From the NCBI GenBank assembly GCA_009903905.1, contig WYEI01000301.1, positions 1 through 5,983 of the forward strand: a stretch of 5,983 nucleotides of DNA, given 5' to 3'. The stretch comes from Pyrobaculum sp. (GTDB lineage Archaea; Thermoproteota; Thermoprotei; Thermoproteales; Thermoproteaceae). The position numbers were made by a program, and so were the translations under genes. Shown piece after piece: positions 1 to 5,617 of the stretch (position 1 is the stretch's first letter; each line of letters opens with the position of its first letter). Under the pieces are notes generated by a model. It saw only the letters and a program-made list of their open reading frames with translations. It was not told the DNA's origin and did no database searches.

Positions 1-1
1 C

Positions 2-832
2 TTCCTCCGGCGCCTCCTCTCCACGCTGGGGGTTGAGGAAAACGACGTGGTATACGTCGACGGCCTTGCGCTTAAGATAGACGGCTCCGCCGCCTCCACC
101 TCCAAACTGCCCTTCCATAGCTGGGCCGACTTCGGCTGGAGAAACGTGGCCGCCGCCTACAGCGATATGAGGGTGAAATACGCCGAGGCCCGGCACCTCC
201 TGGCCTCAGTCACAGCCCCCGACCTCGCCACGGCGGAGGAGGTGATAGAGGGCATATCAGCCGCCGCCTCTTACTTCTCCCTTGAGTATCTAGGCGGCGA
301 CCTCAACCAGGGCGGCGAGGTGGTGGTGGACGTGGCCCTCGTGGGCAGGGCTCCACATAAGGTGGGACGCAAGCCGCAGCCCGGCGACGTCCTCGTCACC
401 ATACCGGAGTTCGGCTACACGAGCCTCGCCTACAGGTTCTGGCGAGAGGAACACCCAGCTGTGAGGAGAGGCGTGGATATGTTGCGGCGGCCGGCCCCCC
501 TCTGGCCTCTGCCACAGCCTCGCTGCGTCTCGGCGTCTATGGACTCCTCCGACGGGCTGGCAGACGTGTTGTGGTCCATGGCGCGAGACGTGGACATAGT
601 GGTGAGGCGCCTCCCCACCACTGAGGAGGTGGAGAGGTTCGCCGAGGAGAGAGGCCTGGACATAGGCGATGTGGTGTTTAACGGGGGCGAGGAGTTTCTC
701 CCGGTCTTTGCCGTGAGGCGCGGCTGCTCCGTGGAGGGCCCATATGTCGAGTTCGCGGAGGTGGTCGAGGGGGAGGGGGTTGTGTGGTGGGAAGGTCAAC
801 CGCTGAGGTGGCGGGGCTGGAGCTACTTCTAA
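2..832 (+). CDS. thiL: Thiamine-monophosphate kinase ThiL, 5'-truncated by window edge
   Basis: This is probably the enzyme that phosphorylates thiamine monophosphate to thiamine diphosphate with ATP, the last cytosolic step of thiamine cofactor synthesis. The reading frame is open to the left edge (FLRRLLSTLG comes before the first possible GTG at 47), so only the extreme N-terminus is missing; 276 codons are visible against about 300 for the family. Visible ThiL/PurM-superfamily signatures are an acidic Mg-ATP segment (NDVVYVDG), a W-ADFGWRNVAAAYSDM stretch matching the family D-GWK-lavn-SD motif, LGGDLNQGG (family GGDT, here with Leu), ASMDSSDGLADVL (family DISDGL) and NGGEEFLPVF near the C-terminus (family GGEDYEL). 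The motifs are conserved in order but divergent in wording, as expected for a crenarchaeal member. Its 3' end faces the PaREP1-family gene across 120 bp. Another PurM-like kinase is the main alternative. Confidence 0.85.
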   Translation, partial: FLRRLLSTLGVEENDVVYVDGLALKIDGSAASTSKLPFHSWADFGWRNVAAAYSDMRVKYAEARHLLASVTAPDLATAEEVIEGISAAASYFSLEYLGGDLNQGGEVVVDVALVGRAPHKVGRKPQPGDVLVTIPEFGYTSLAYRFWREEHPAVRRGVDMLRRPAPLWPLPQPRCVSASMDSSDGLADVLWSMARDVDIVVRRLPTTEEVERFAEERGLDIGDVVFNGGEEFLPVFAVRRGCSVEGPYVEFAEVVEGEGVVWWEGQPLRWRGWSYF

Positions 833-878
833 ATCCGTAGCCGTCCTCAACCTAGGTGAGTTTTATGCACGTGGCGGA

Positions 879-897
879 TGTGGCGCTGTTTGCCACA
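879..897. other. Short inverted repeat between convergent genes
   Basis: TGTGGC and GCCACA form a perfect 6-bp stem around a 7-base loop, in the 120-bp gap between the stop of thiL and the stop of the convergent PaREP1-family gene. There is no T-run right after it on either strand. It could be a weak processing or termination structure, but a 6-bp stem can occur by chance in GC-rich DNA. Confidence 0.2.
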
Positions 898-952
898 GGA
901 TGCGGCATTTCTCAGCGTCGTATGGCCTATTCGGCGTGTTTACCCTCGCCGG

Positions 953-1477
953 CTACTTACTTATGTACCTGGCGTTGCGCTCCCTGAGGATTTCGAAGAC
1001 GGCGTTGGCCACCCTCTTTATGTCCTCCACAACGAGGTCTATGAAGGGGTATCTGCTGTAGACCCCAGACTTGTCTAGGCCGTTGTATTGAAACTCGTGG
1101 AGGCTCAGCGCCAAGTTCGTCAAGTCGTATAGACTCAGACCTGCGACCTCCTCCAGGTCTTTGGCCACGGCGAGCATGTAGCCCGTGGGCATAAACGCCG
1201 CCACGAAATCCGCCAAGTGGACCCGGCGCCCATCTCTAGTAGTTCTAACCCCCTTAAACCTCTCGGCCAACTTATCTCTGTGTTCCACGGCTAACGCGGC
1301 TAGCAACGCCTTCCACGCCTGAAACGCCTTACCTGCGGCGTTTCTGTAGAGACCCTCCTCCAAGAATTTCAGCGCGAGCTCCGCCTCGTATTTAGCCTCC
1401 AGGAGGCGGCCCCGCCGATACCCCTCGGGGTCTCTCCAAGGCTTCTCTAGCTCTATCACGACAGAGCCCCCATCCAT
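953..1477 (-). CDS. PaREP1-family (HEPN-like) protein
   Basis: This 174-residue protein belongs to the PaREP1/PaREP8 family, which is multicopy in Pyrobaculum and whose molecular function is not settled. The hallmark is the helical segment at about residues 26-64: an E-K-E-ELALKFLEEGLYRNA stretch followed by GKAFQAWKALLAALA. A conserved C-terminal helical part contains SLHEFQYNG (125-133) and YSRYPF (140-145), which resembles the RYP motif of HEPN domains. R81 and H87 have Rx5H spacing like the HEPN nuclease motif, but they sit in what looks like a loop, so I do not claim catalysis. The ATG at 1477 is chosen because CTTAAAAG (1497-1504, minus strand) is centred about 24 bases upstream, suiting a leaderless mRNA. 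GTG codon 7 (1459) is an alternative, served by the TTTAAAT next to the ATG. The gene diverges from the glycoprotein gene across 39 bp. Confidence 0.85.
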   Translation of the reverse strand: MDGGSVVIELEKPWRDPEGYRRGRLLEAKYEAELALKFLEEGLYRNAAGKAFQAWKALLAALAVEHRDKLAERFKGVRTTRDGRRVHLADFVAAFMPTGYMLAVAKDLEEVAGLSLYDLTNLALSLHEFQYNGLDKSGVYSRYPFIDLVVEDIKRVANAVFEILRERNARYISK

Positions 1478-1516
1478 ATTTAAAAGCTATAGGTGCCTTT
1501 TAAGGGCCGTTAATGG
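1478..1516. promoter_or_regulatory. Compact bidirectional promoter, PaREP1 gene / glycoprotein gene
   Basis: These 39 bp separate two divergent start codons and must hold both core promoters. On the minus strand CTTAAAAG (1497-1504) lies about 24 bases before the PaREP1 ATG. On the plus strand TTTAAAAG (1479-1486) and CTATAG (1487-1492) lie about 34 and 27 bases before the GTG at 1517. Each gene's TATA element therefore falls between the other gene's TATA element and its start codon, so the two initiation complexes would overlap physically. No Shine-Dalgarno sequence is seen before either start. Confidence 0.6.
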
Positions 1517-2221
1517 GTGTGGTGGGCTATCTTCTTCGCTGTAGTGACCCTCACGCTCCTCGCCGTGGCTGGGACGCTCGCTGTGTTGACCGAAGCGTAC
1601 TCTAAAGCGCTGGATGCCTACCGACTGGCGAAGCTGACCTTGGACCAGTGGTATTCACTGTCTAGCCAACTTAACCACACGGTCTGCACCGCGGCGGAGG
1701 AGATGGCGAAAGAAGCCGTGAAGACGCTAGACGTTGAGAGGTACAGAGAGCTGGGGCCCGCCTTCGCGAGAGCCATGGAGGAGGTCAAGTCGAAAACCTT
1801 TCTCAAGAGGCTGAACTACAGCTGGATCTTCCAGGGCGACGTATTTCGATACAACCTCACCTTTCTGCATCGAAGCGCGGCAGGCGCGGTGGATTGGCTG
1901 AGGCCCACGGAGCTGATAGAGACCGTCCAGCGCATCAAATCGACGTCGTTCGACCTAACAACCTCCACCGTCTACGACACGTTGAGGCCCCTTGTCCCAA
2001 GAGGCGCGGCGCTCAGCGGGGTGGTGTACGGCCACTTGACGGGAAATGGGACGTACACAGGAACGCTGACTGGAGAGTACACGCTGAGGGACAAGACACC
2101 GCTTAGATGCGCAAGCGGAAGCCTCTCCGTGAGCTTCACGGCGTCTCACTACGCCAGCTTGACGCTGAACTCCACGCAGCCCTCCGTCTACATTTACGAA
2201 GTGGTTTATATTGACAACTAG
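1517..2221 (+). CDS. Hypothetical membrane-anchored, probably N-glycosylated protein
   Basis: I do not recognise a family for this 234-residue protein. It opens with one hydrophobic segment (residues about 2-24, from MWWAIFFAVV to LAVL) that can be an uncleaved signal anchor or a signal peptide. Next comes a charged, mostly helical stretch (about 26-145), then a Thr/Ser/Gly-rich, probably beta-strand C-terminal third with a repeated LTG pattern (GHLTG, GTLTG). Five N-X-S/T sequons occur at N53, N100, N113, N177 and N218. These are all of its asparagines except the last residue, which points to an exposed cell-surface protein. Two cysteines (C57, C198) could pair. The start is GTG at 1517; the frame has a TAA at 1511-1513, so no earlier start exists. 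Charge around the anchor is weak and does not settle topology. Its TAG overlaps the rpiA stop in a shared CTAG. Confidence 0.7.
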   Translation: MWWAIFFAVVTLTLLAVAGTLAVLTEAYSKALDAYRLAKLTLDQWYSLSSQLNHTVCTAAEEMAKEAVKTLDVERYRELGPAFARAMEEVKSKTFLKRLNYSWIFQGDVFRYNLTFLHRSAAGAVDWLRPTELIETVQRIKSTSFDLTTSTVYDTLRPLVPRGAALSGVVYGHLTGNGTYTGTLTGEYTLRDKTPLRCASGSLSVSFTASHYASLTLNSTQPSVYIYEVVYIDN

Positions 2222-2889
2222 AGCGTGTATACCTTGCCGTCTTCCCGGACCACCAGAACCACCGCGTCTCTGCGTTTGGCAAAGATGCCCGTCTCAACGA
2301 CGCCTGGCATGAGCTTAAGCTCGTCCTCCGCCGAGGGATCCAACGCAGACGGCGGGGTCCAGTCGAGGATGTAGTTGCCGCTGTCCGTCACGACAGGCCC
2401 CAGCTTGCCGCCGTCCTGCCTCAGCTTGACGACGCCGCCGAACCTCCTCTCCACCTCCCTAGCCACGTGGCGCCATGCCCACGGCACAACCTCAATAGGC
2501 ACGGGGTTCCGCGTTGGGATCCTATCCACAAGCTTGTGCTCCTCTATCAACACCACAAACTGCCCCGCCGCGTAGTCCACAAGCTTCTCCCTCAGCAAGG
2601 CCCCGCCGCGCCCCTTCAGCAGGATTTTCTCGCGTGTCACCTCATCCGCGCCGTCGACCGCCAGGTCGATTCTGTCCACAGCCCACATGGGCATGAGGAG
2701 GCGGCCCAGCCCCAGCTCCGCGGCGAGGAACTCGCTATCGGCGGAGGTTGCGACGAGGACGACGTCGCTGGGGCCCGCCTCAGCAAGCGCCCTTATGAAC
2801 TCTCTGGCGGTGGAGCCGGAGCCGAGACCCACCACCATGCCACTCTTTACAAATTTCACAGCCTCCCTGGCCAGAGCTACCTTTGACAT
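2218..2889 (-). CDS. rpiA: Ribose-5-phosphate isomerase A
   Basis: The enzyme interconverts ribose 5-phosphate and ribulose 5-phosphate, supplying ribose for nucleotides; in archaea lacking the oxidative pentose phosphate pathway it usually works with the ribulose monophosphate or non-oxidative routes. The 223 residues match the normal RpiA length. Diagnostic motifs are all present: the phosphate loop GLGSGSTA (21-28), DGADE (79-83, with D79 and D82), KGRGGALLREK (92-102, with K92 and the presumed catalytic base E101), EEHK (116-119), and the C-terminal PVVTDSGNYILD. The ATG at 2889 is supported by a TATA-like TTTTTTAAC centred 24 bases upstream, so the mRNA is probably leaderless. The gene lies 29 bp after the CBS-domain gene on the same strand but appears to have its own promoter. 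It is convergent with the glycoprotein gene, and the two stop codons share CTAG. Confidence 0.97.
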   Translation of the reverse strand: MSKVALAREAVKFVKSGMVVGLGSGSTAREFIRALAEAGPSDVVLVATSADSEFLAAELGLGRLLMPMWAVDRIDLAVDGADEVTREKILLKGRGGALLREKLVDYAAGQFVVLIEEHKLVDRIPTRNPVPIEVVPWAWRHVAREVERRFGGVVKLRQDGGKLGPVVTDSGNYILDWTPPSALDPSAEDELKLMPGVVETGIFAKRRDAVVLVVREDGKVYTL

Positions 2890-2899
2890 GGAGGTAGGG

Positions 2900-2917
2900 A
2901 AAAAGAGTGTTAAAAAA
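2900..2917 (-). terminator. T-rich terminator of the CBS-domain gene
   Basis: Immediately after the TAG of the CBS-domain gene the minus strand carries a run of six T (2912-2917) and then five T (2900-2904). Archaeal RNA polymerase terminates at T-rich stretches without needing a hairpin. This element coincides with the rpiA TATA box, so the same bases may both end one transcript and start the next. Confidence 0.4.
2909..2917 (-). promoter_or_regulatory. TATA box of rpiA
   Basis: On the minus strand this reads TTTTTTAAC, centred about 24 bases before the rpiA ATG at 2889, the same spacing seen for other genes here. No Shine-Dalgarno sequence separates it from the ATG (the bases just before the start are TACCTCC), so a leaderless transcript is likely. 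Confidence 0.55.
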
Positions 2918-2918
2918 C

Positions 2919-3302
2919 CTAGGGGAAAGCTTCAGCCGTCAGCAAAGCCCTCAACACGTCCCTGATACTAATCACGCCAACAAGCCGCCCCTCCTCGACC
3001 ACGGGCATGTGGCGAATGTTGTTCTCGATCATCTTCACGGCGGCAGACAGCGTTGAATCCTCTGGAGAGACTGTGATGAGGCTCTTCCTCGCCACCTGCC
3101 CCAGCGGCGTTTTGAAGTCGACCTCCTGGGCGAGGAACCTCACTACGTCGCGCTCTGTCACGATGCCCACGGGGTGGCCCGCCCTATCCACCACAACTAC
3201 GCTTCCCACATTTGCGGCGTACATCTTAGCGACGGCGCATTCCAACGGCTCATCCTCGCGGCAAGACACAACGGCGTCTTTCAAGAGATCTCTCACCTTC
3301 AT
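2919..3302 (-). CDS. Two-CBS-domain (Bateman module) protein
   Basis: A stand-alone pair of CBS domains, expected to bind adenosine nucleotides or S-adenosylmethionine and act as a small cytosolic energy or metabolite sensor. CBS1 runs from MKVRDLL to GIVTERDVVRFL and CBS2 from SLITVSPED to GVISIRDVLRALL; the T/S-x-R-D ribose/phosphate signature is intact in both (TERD and SIRD). Nothing else is fused to it, so its partner is unknown. I prefer the ATG at 3302, giving 127 residues beginning MKVRDLL as is usual for this family, because TATA-like CTTATAAAG (3321-3329) is centred 23 bases upstream. The ATG at 3314 would add only MDSP, and its TATA spacing (11 bases) is too short. The gene diverges from GAPOR and precedes rpiA by 29 bp, so it may respond to the carbon or energy state these enzymes serve; that is inference. 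Confidence 0.93.
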   Translation of the reverse strand: MKVRDLLKDAVVSCREDEPLECAVAKMYAANVGSVVVVDRAGHPVGIVTERDVVRFLAQEVDFKTPLGQVARKSLITVSPEDSTLSAAVKMIENNIRHMPVVEEGRLVGVISIRDVLRALLTAEAFP

Positions 3303-3320
3303 AGGCGAATCCATCTACGT

Positions 3321-3329
3321 CTTTATAAG
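3321..3329 (-). promoter_or_regulatory. TATA box of the CBS-domain gene
   Basis: The minus strand reads CTTATAAAG, a strong archaeal TATA box. Its centre is 23 bases from the ATG at 3302 and only 11 from the ATG at 3314, so it decides in favour of the inner start. The tandem 9-bp repeat abuts its upstream side, where TFB would contact DNA. Confidence 0.65.
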
Positions 3330-3331
3330 TG

Positions 3332-3349
3332 TTACTGAGTTTACTGAGT
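3332..3349. repeat. Perfect tandem 9-bp repeat, candidate operator
   Basis: TTACTGAGT occurs twice with no spacer in the divergent intergenic region. A degenerate third copy (ATACCTAGC, 5 of 9 matches) may follow. The pair lies directly upstream of the CBS-gene TATA box and about 50-66 bases before the GAPOR ATG. That location fits a transcription-factor site shared by both genes; the factor is unknown. Confidence 0.45.
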
Positions 3350-3364
3350 ATACCTAGCAACAGC

Positions 3365-3378
3365 AAAAACCTTATTAG
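3365..3378 (+). promoter_or_regulatory. Core promoter of GAPOR gene
   Basis: AAAAAC (3365-3370, BRE-like purine run) is followed by CTTATTAG (3371-3378), a TATA-like element centred about 24 bases before the GAPOR ATG at 3398. No ribosome binding site is visible before that ATG, so a leaderless mRNA is likely. Confidence 0.5.
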
Positions 3379-3397
3379 ATAACACCTAACCCCCTTT

Positions 3398-5260
3398 ATG
3401 ATAATACTTGAAATCGATGTGGAAAAGCGACAGATGTCCCTTAGGGAGCTGGACGCGTCGGGGCCCCTGGAGGCAGGGCTTGCGATCCACCGGGAGCGGG
3501 AGACCTGGCGTCTGGACCCGCTTTCGCCGGAGGTCCCCGTGGTCTTCGGATACGGGCCGTTTGTCGGCGGGAGGCTCTACGGGGTCCACCGCTTGATCTT
3601 TGTCTTCAAGAGCCCCCAGACGAAGACGCTACACGTCTCAGCCCTGGGCGGCGCCGCGTACAAGGCCATGGGCATGGGGGCGCAGGCGGTGGCCGTGGTG
3701 GGGAAGGCGCATAGGCCCACCGCACTCTTCATATCCCGGGGCGAGGTGAGGTTCGCGGAGGTGCGGCCAGGCGACGCCTACGAGGTGATAAAAAGCCTCT
3801 ACAGAGAACATAGAGACTTCTTCGTGGAAAACGACGCGCGGGCTCTTGTGGTGGGCCCGGCTGCCTACACCACATACAACGGCGCGGTGGTCTCCGTCGA
3901 CGTCGATGCGCGGAGCGGCGAGTTTAAGCTCGGCGCCGAGGACTTCGCGGCGAGGGGAGGCCCCGGCACGGCGCTTGCCCAAGGCCACAACGTGGCGGCG
4001 ATAGTGGTGGGAGGCCCCAAGAAGCCGCTGTATGAAAAGGCGGCCGACGCCGAGTCCATAAACAACTTTTTCAAGTCCAAGGCCGGCAAGCCCTACATAG
4101 ACCTTCTCAACGAGAAGACGGTGAAGTACCGGTTCGACCCAAAGATGGGCGCGGGCGGCACCTTCGGCGTCAACTATCCACACTACCGCGACCTGCTTCC
4201 GCTCTTCGGCTACAAATCGATATACATGCCCAAGGAGGAAAGGATTAAACACGCAGACCTAATCCTAGAGCTGTTCTGGAAGCCGTTCCAGAAGGAGGTG
4301 TTTGAAAAATCCAAGAGCTGGTACAACTGCGGCGAGCCATGCCCGGTGGTGTGTAAGAAGGTGTGGAGGGGGAAGAAGGTGGACTACGAGTCCTTCCACG
4401 CCGCCGGCCCCTTCATAGGCAACTACATCTTCGAGGAGGCCGTGCCGCTTGTCGACTTGATAGACAAGCTCGGCCTAGACGCGATCGAGATGGGGCATCT
4501 GGTGTCGTGGCTCTTCGACGCTGTGTATGTGGGCCTGCTCAGACCCGAGGAGGTGGGCATAGACGACGTGCCCGCCTTCGACCCCCTGAGGTTCAGCCCC
4601 GTGGAGGACTCCAGGAAAAACGCGAAGCTCGCCGCCGAGCTGATAGAGGGTTTCGTGAACAACTCCACCGAGGTGCTCGCCTTGGTGGCTAGACACGGCG
4701 TCAGAAGGGCGGCGCGGGAGCTGGAGAGGAAGTTCCAAGACAGGGTCAAGGCCGCGGGCCACCGGTTTAGAGACCTCGCGGTCTACGCCGCCTTCGGCGC
4801 CGAGGGGTACATGACGCCGAACTTCTACTGGGCGCCGGGCCTCGTGGCGCCTATGTACATACAGGGGAGGTACTGGTCCAACTACAACCCCACCTTCATG
4901 CCGCCTGAAGACTTCGCAAAATCGGCGTATGAACGCGCCGTGGCCGAGGCCTACGTAGACAACGCCGGCGTGTGTAGATTCCACCGCGGCTGGGCCGAGC
5001 CTGTCCTCGCCGATCTGTACAAGCTAGCTGGCGTGAAGCCGCCCACCCCCAACCTCTACAGAGACATCGCCTACTACGCCAAGCTCGCCGGCGCCGAGCC
5101 CATGCCCTGGGAGAGCAAACGGGCCAGGGATCTGGTCTCGACCCTAGCCAGCGAGCTAGGCGCCAAAGACTGGAAGTTCGAAGACTACGACGACTACTAC
5201 GAGTGGTGGGTTAGGTACAAGGCGCACCTAGACAAGCTCGTGTTTAGTGGCGGCGCCTAG
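3398..5260 (+). CDS. gor: Glyceraldehyde-3-phosphate:ferredoxin oxidoreductase (GAPOR)
   Basis: A tungsten/molybdenum bis-pterin enzyme of the aldehyde ferredoxin oxidoreductase (AOR) family. GAPOR oxidises glyceraldehyde 3-phosphate to 3-phosphoglycerate and reduces ferredoxin, replacing GAPDH and phosphoglycerate kinase in the modified archaeal glycolysis; the activity is known from Pyrococcus and Pyrobaculum. The 620 residues fit. The N-terminal AOR domain includes FVFKSPQTKTLHVSALGGAA (about 68-87) and the pterin-type loop ARGGPGTALAQGHN (185-198). The [4Fe-4S] ligands appear as C311-x3-C315-x3-C319 (CGEPCPVVCKK), with C526 (VCRFHR) as fourth. EMGH (364-367) has the ExxH form that binds iron in AOR dimers. 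The GEPCP cluster wording and GRYWSNYNPTFM favour GAPOR over AOR, FOR or WOR paralogues. The ATG at 3398 has a TATA-like element 24 bases upstream. The 3' end overlaps the NifX-like gene by 17 bp. Confidence 0.93.
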   Translation: MIILEIDVEKRQMSLRELDASGPLEAGLAIHRERETWRLDPLSPEVPVVFGYGPFVGGRLYGVHRLIFVFKSPQTKTLHVSALGGAAYKAMGMGAQAVAVVGKAHRPTALFISRGEVRFAEVRPGDAYEVIKSLYREHRDFFVENDARALVVGPAAYTTYNGAVVSVDVDARSGEFKLGAEDFAARGGPGTALAQGHNVAAIVVGGPKKPLYEKAADAESINNFFKSKAGKPYIDLLNEKTVKYRFDPKMGAGGTFGVNYPHYRDLLPLFGYKSIYMPKEERIKHADLILELFWKPFQKEVFEKSKSWYNCGEPCPVVCKKVWRGKKVDYESFHAAGPFIGNYIFEEAVPLVDLIDKLGLDAIEMGHLVSWLFDAVYVGLLRPEEVGIDDVPAFDPLRFSPVEDSRKNAKLAAELIEGFVNNSTEVLALVARHGVRRAARELERKFQDRVKAAGHRFRDLAVYAAFGAEGYMTPNFYWAPGLVAPMYIQGRYWSNYNPTFMPPEDFAKSAYERAVAEAYVDNAGVCRFHRGWAEPVLADLYKLAGVKPPTPNLYRDIAYYAKLAGAEPMPWESKRARDLVSTLASELGAKDWKFEDYDDYYEWWVRYKAHLDKLVFSGGA

Positions 5261-5597
5261 GCTCGTGCGCCAGCTCGGCGGGGAACTCTCTGAGCTCCCC
5301 CTGTTTCAACCTCTCCAACGCCTCCCTCGCCGTGGTGCCCTCTGCAAAATACATCTTTACGCCCCTGGCTCTAAACGCGTGGTACGCCGGTTTGCCGATC
5401 TCCCTAGTGATGACCACGTCGGGTCTGAGTTGCAGGATCTCCTCCCACCTGTGCCCCCGGCCTTTGATCACCTCTTCGTTCCTATACACCTCAACCCTAT
5501 CGCCATCTACCACCAGGAAAAACGTCGCCTCGCCGAATTCATCCGAAATGGGGGACTCAAGGCCACCAGCCTCGTCGACGGGTATGAGCACACGCAT
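5244..5597 (-). CDS. Dinitrogenase iron-molybdenum cofactor (NifX/NifB-type) domain protein
   Basis: A 117-residue single-domain protein of the family that includes NifX, NifY, the NifB C-terminus and many archaeal stand-alone members of uncertain role, some linked to iron-sulfur or metal-cluster binding. The fold's landmarks are visible: MRVLIPVDE at the start, SPISDEFGEATFFLVVDGD (about 15-33), the GRGHRW loop, PDVVITREIGKPAYHAF, and a final ARGVKMYF strand and TTAREALERLKQGEL helix. The tail ends HEPRRRH, the part overlapping GAPOR. There are no cysteines. No nitrogenase genes are seen here, so nitrogen fixation is not implied. The ATG at 5597 has ACTTAAAAAG centred about 25 bases upstream and is 29 bp from the end of the 2-hydroxyacid dehydrogenase gene. 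It sits tail to tail with a tungsten/molybdenum enzyme, which invites but does not prove a cofactor link. Confidence 0.88.
   Translation of the reverse strand: MRVLIPVDEAGGLESPISDEFGEATFFLVVDGDRVEVYRNEEVIKGRGHRWEEILQLRPDVVITREIGKPAYHAFRARGVKMYFAEGTTAREALERLKQGELREFPAELAHEPRRRH
5280..5300. terminator. Hairpin just past the GAPOR stop
   Basis: GGGGAACTC and GAGCTCCCC form a 9-bp stem around a TCT loop, 19 bases after the GAPOR TAG. In the plus-strand RNA one pair is an A-C mismatch; in the minus-strand RNA it becomes a G-U wobble, so the structure is fuller there. On the plus strand it is followed by CTGTTTC. It lies inside the NifX-like coding region. A role in 3'-end formation or mRNA stability is possible but unproven, since archaeal termination does not normally need hairpins. 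Confidence 0.25.
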
Positions 5598-5617
5598 GGC
5601 ATGTTTCCCCGACTCCG

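Noticed and set aside
290..850. 186-codon minus-strand frame across thiL
   Set aside because: The plus-strand frame carries ThiL motifs in the right order along the same bases; the antisense product is His/Pro/Ala-rich and unlike known proteins.
865..987. 39-codon plus-strand frame beginning MHVADVALFATG
   Set aside because: Short, Cys-rich without a pattern, no clear promoter, and it runs into the antisense of the PaREP1 gene.
1513..1515. ATG just upstream of the glycoprotein gene as an alternative start
   Set aside because: It is in a different frame from the glycoprotein; the correct frame has a TAA at 1511-1513 and begins at GTG 1517.
2467..2886. Plus-strand frame of 139 codons over rpiA
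   Set aside because: RpiA motifs on the minus strand account for this region completely.
3638..4252. Long antisense frame (204 codons) inside GAPOR
   Set aside because: It is opposite a fully conserved GAPOR coding region; long antisense frames are expected in GC-rich genes, and its translation shows no family motifs.
4475..4984. 169-codon antisense frame in the GAPOR C-terminal half
   Set aside because: Same reason: a composition-driven shadow rich in His, Arg, Gly and Val without recognisable domains.
5407..5428. GTGATGA followed by CTGA, resembling C and D' boxes of an archaeal C/D sRNA
   Set aside because: No convincing C' (TGATGA) or terminal D (CTGA) box follows at the right spacing, and the stretch lies inside the NifX-like coding region on the opposite strand.
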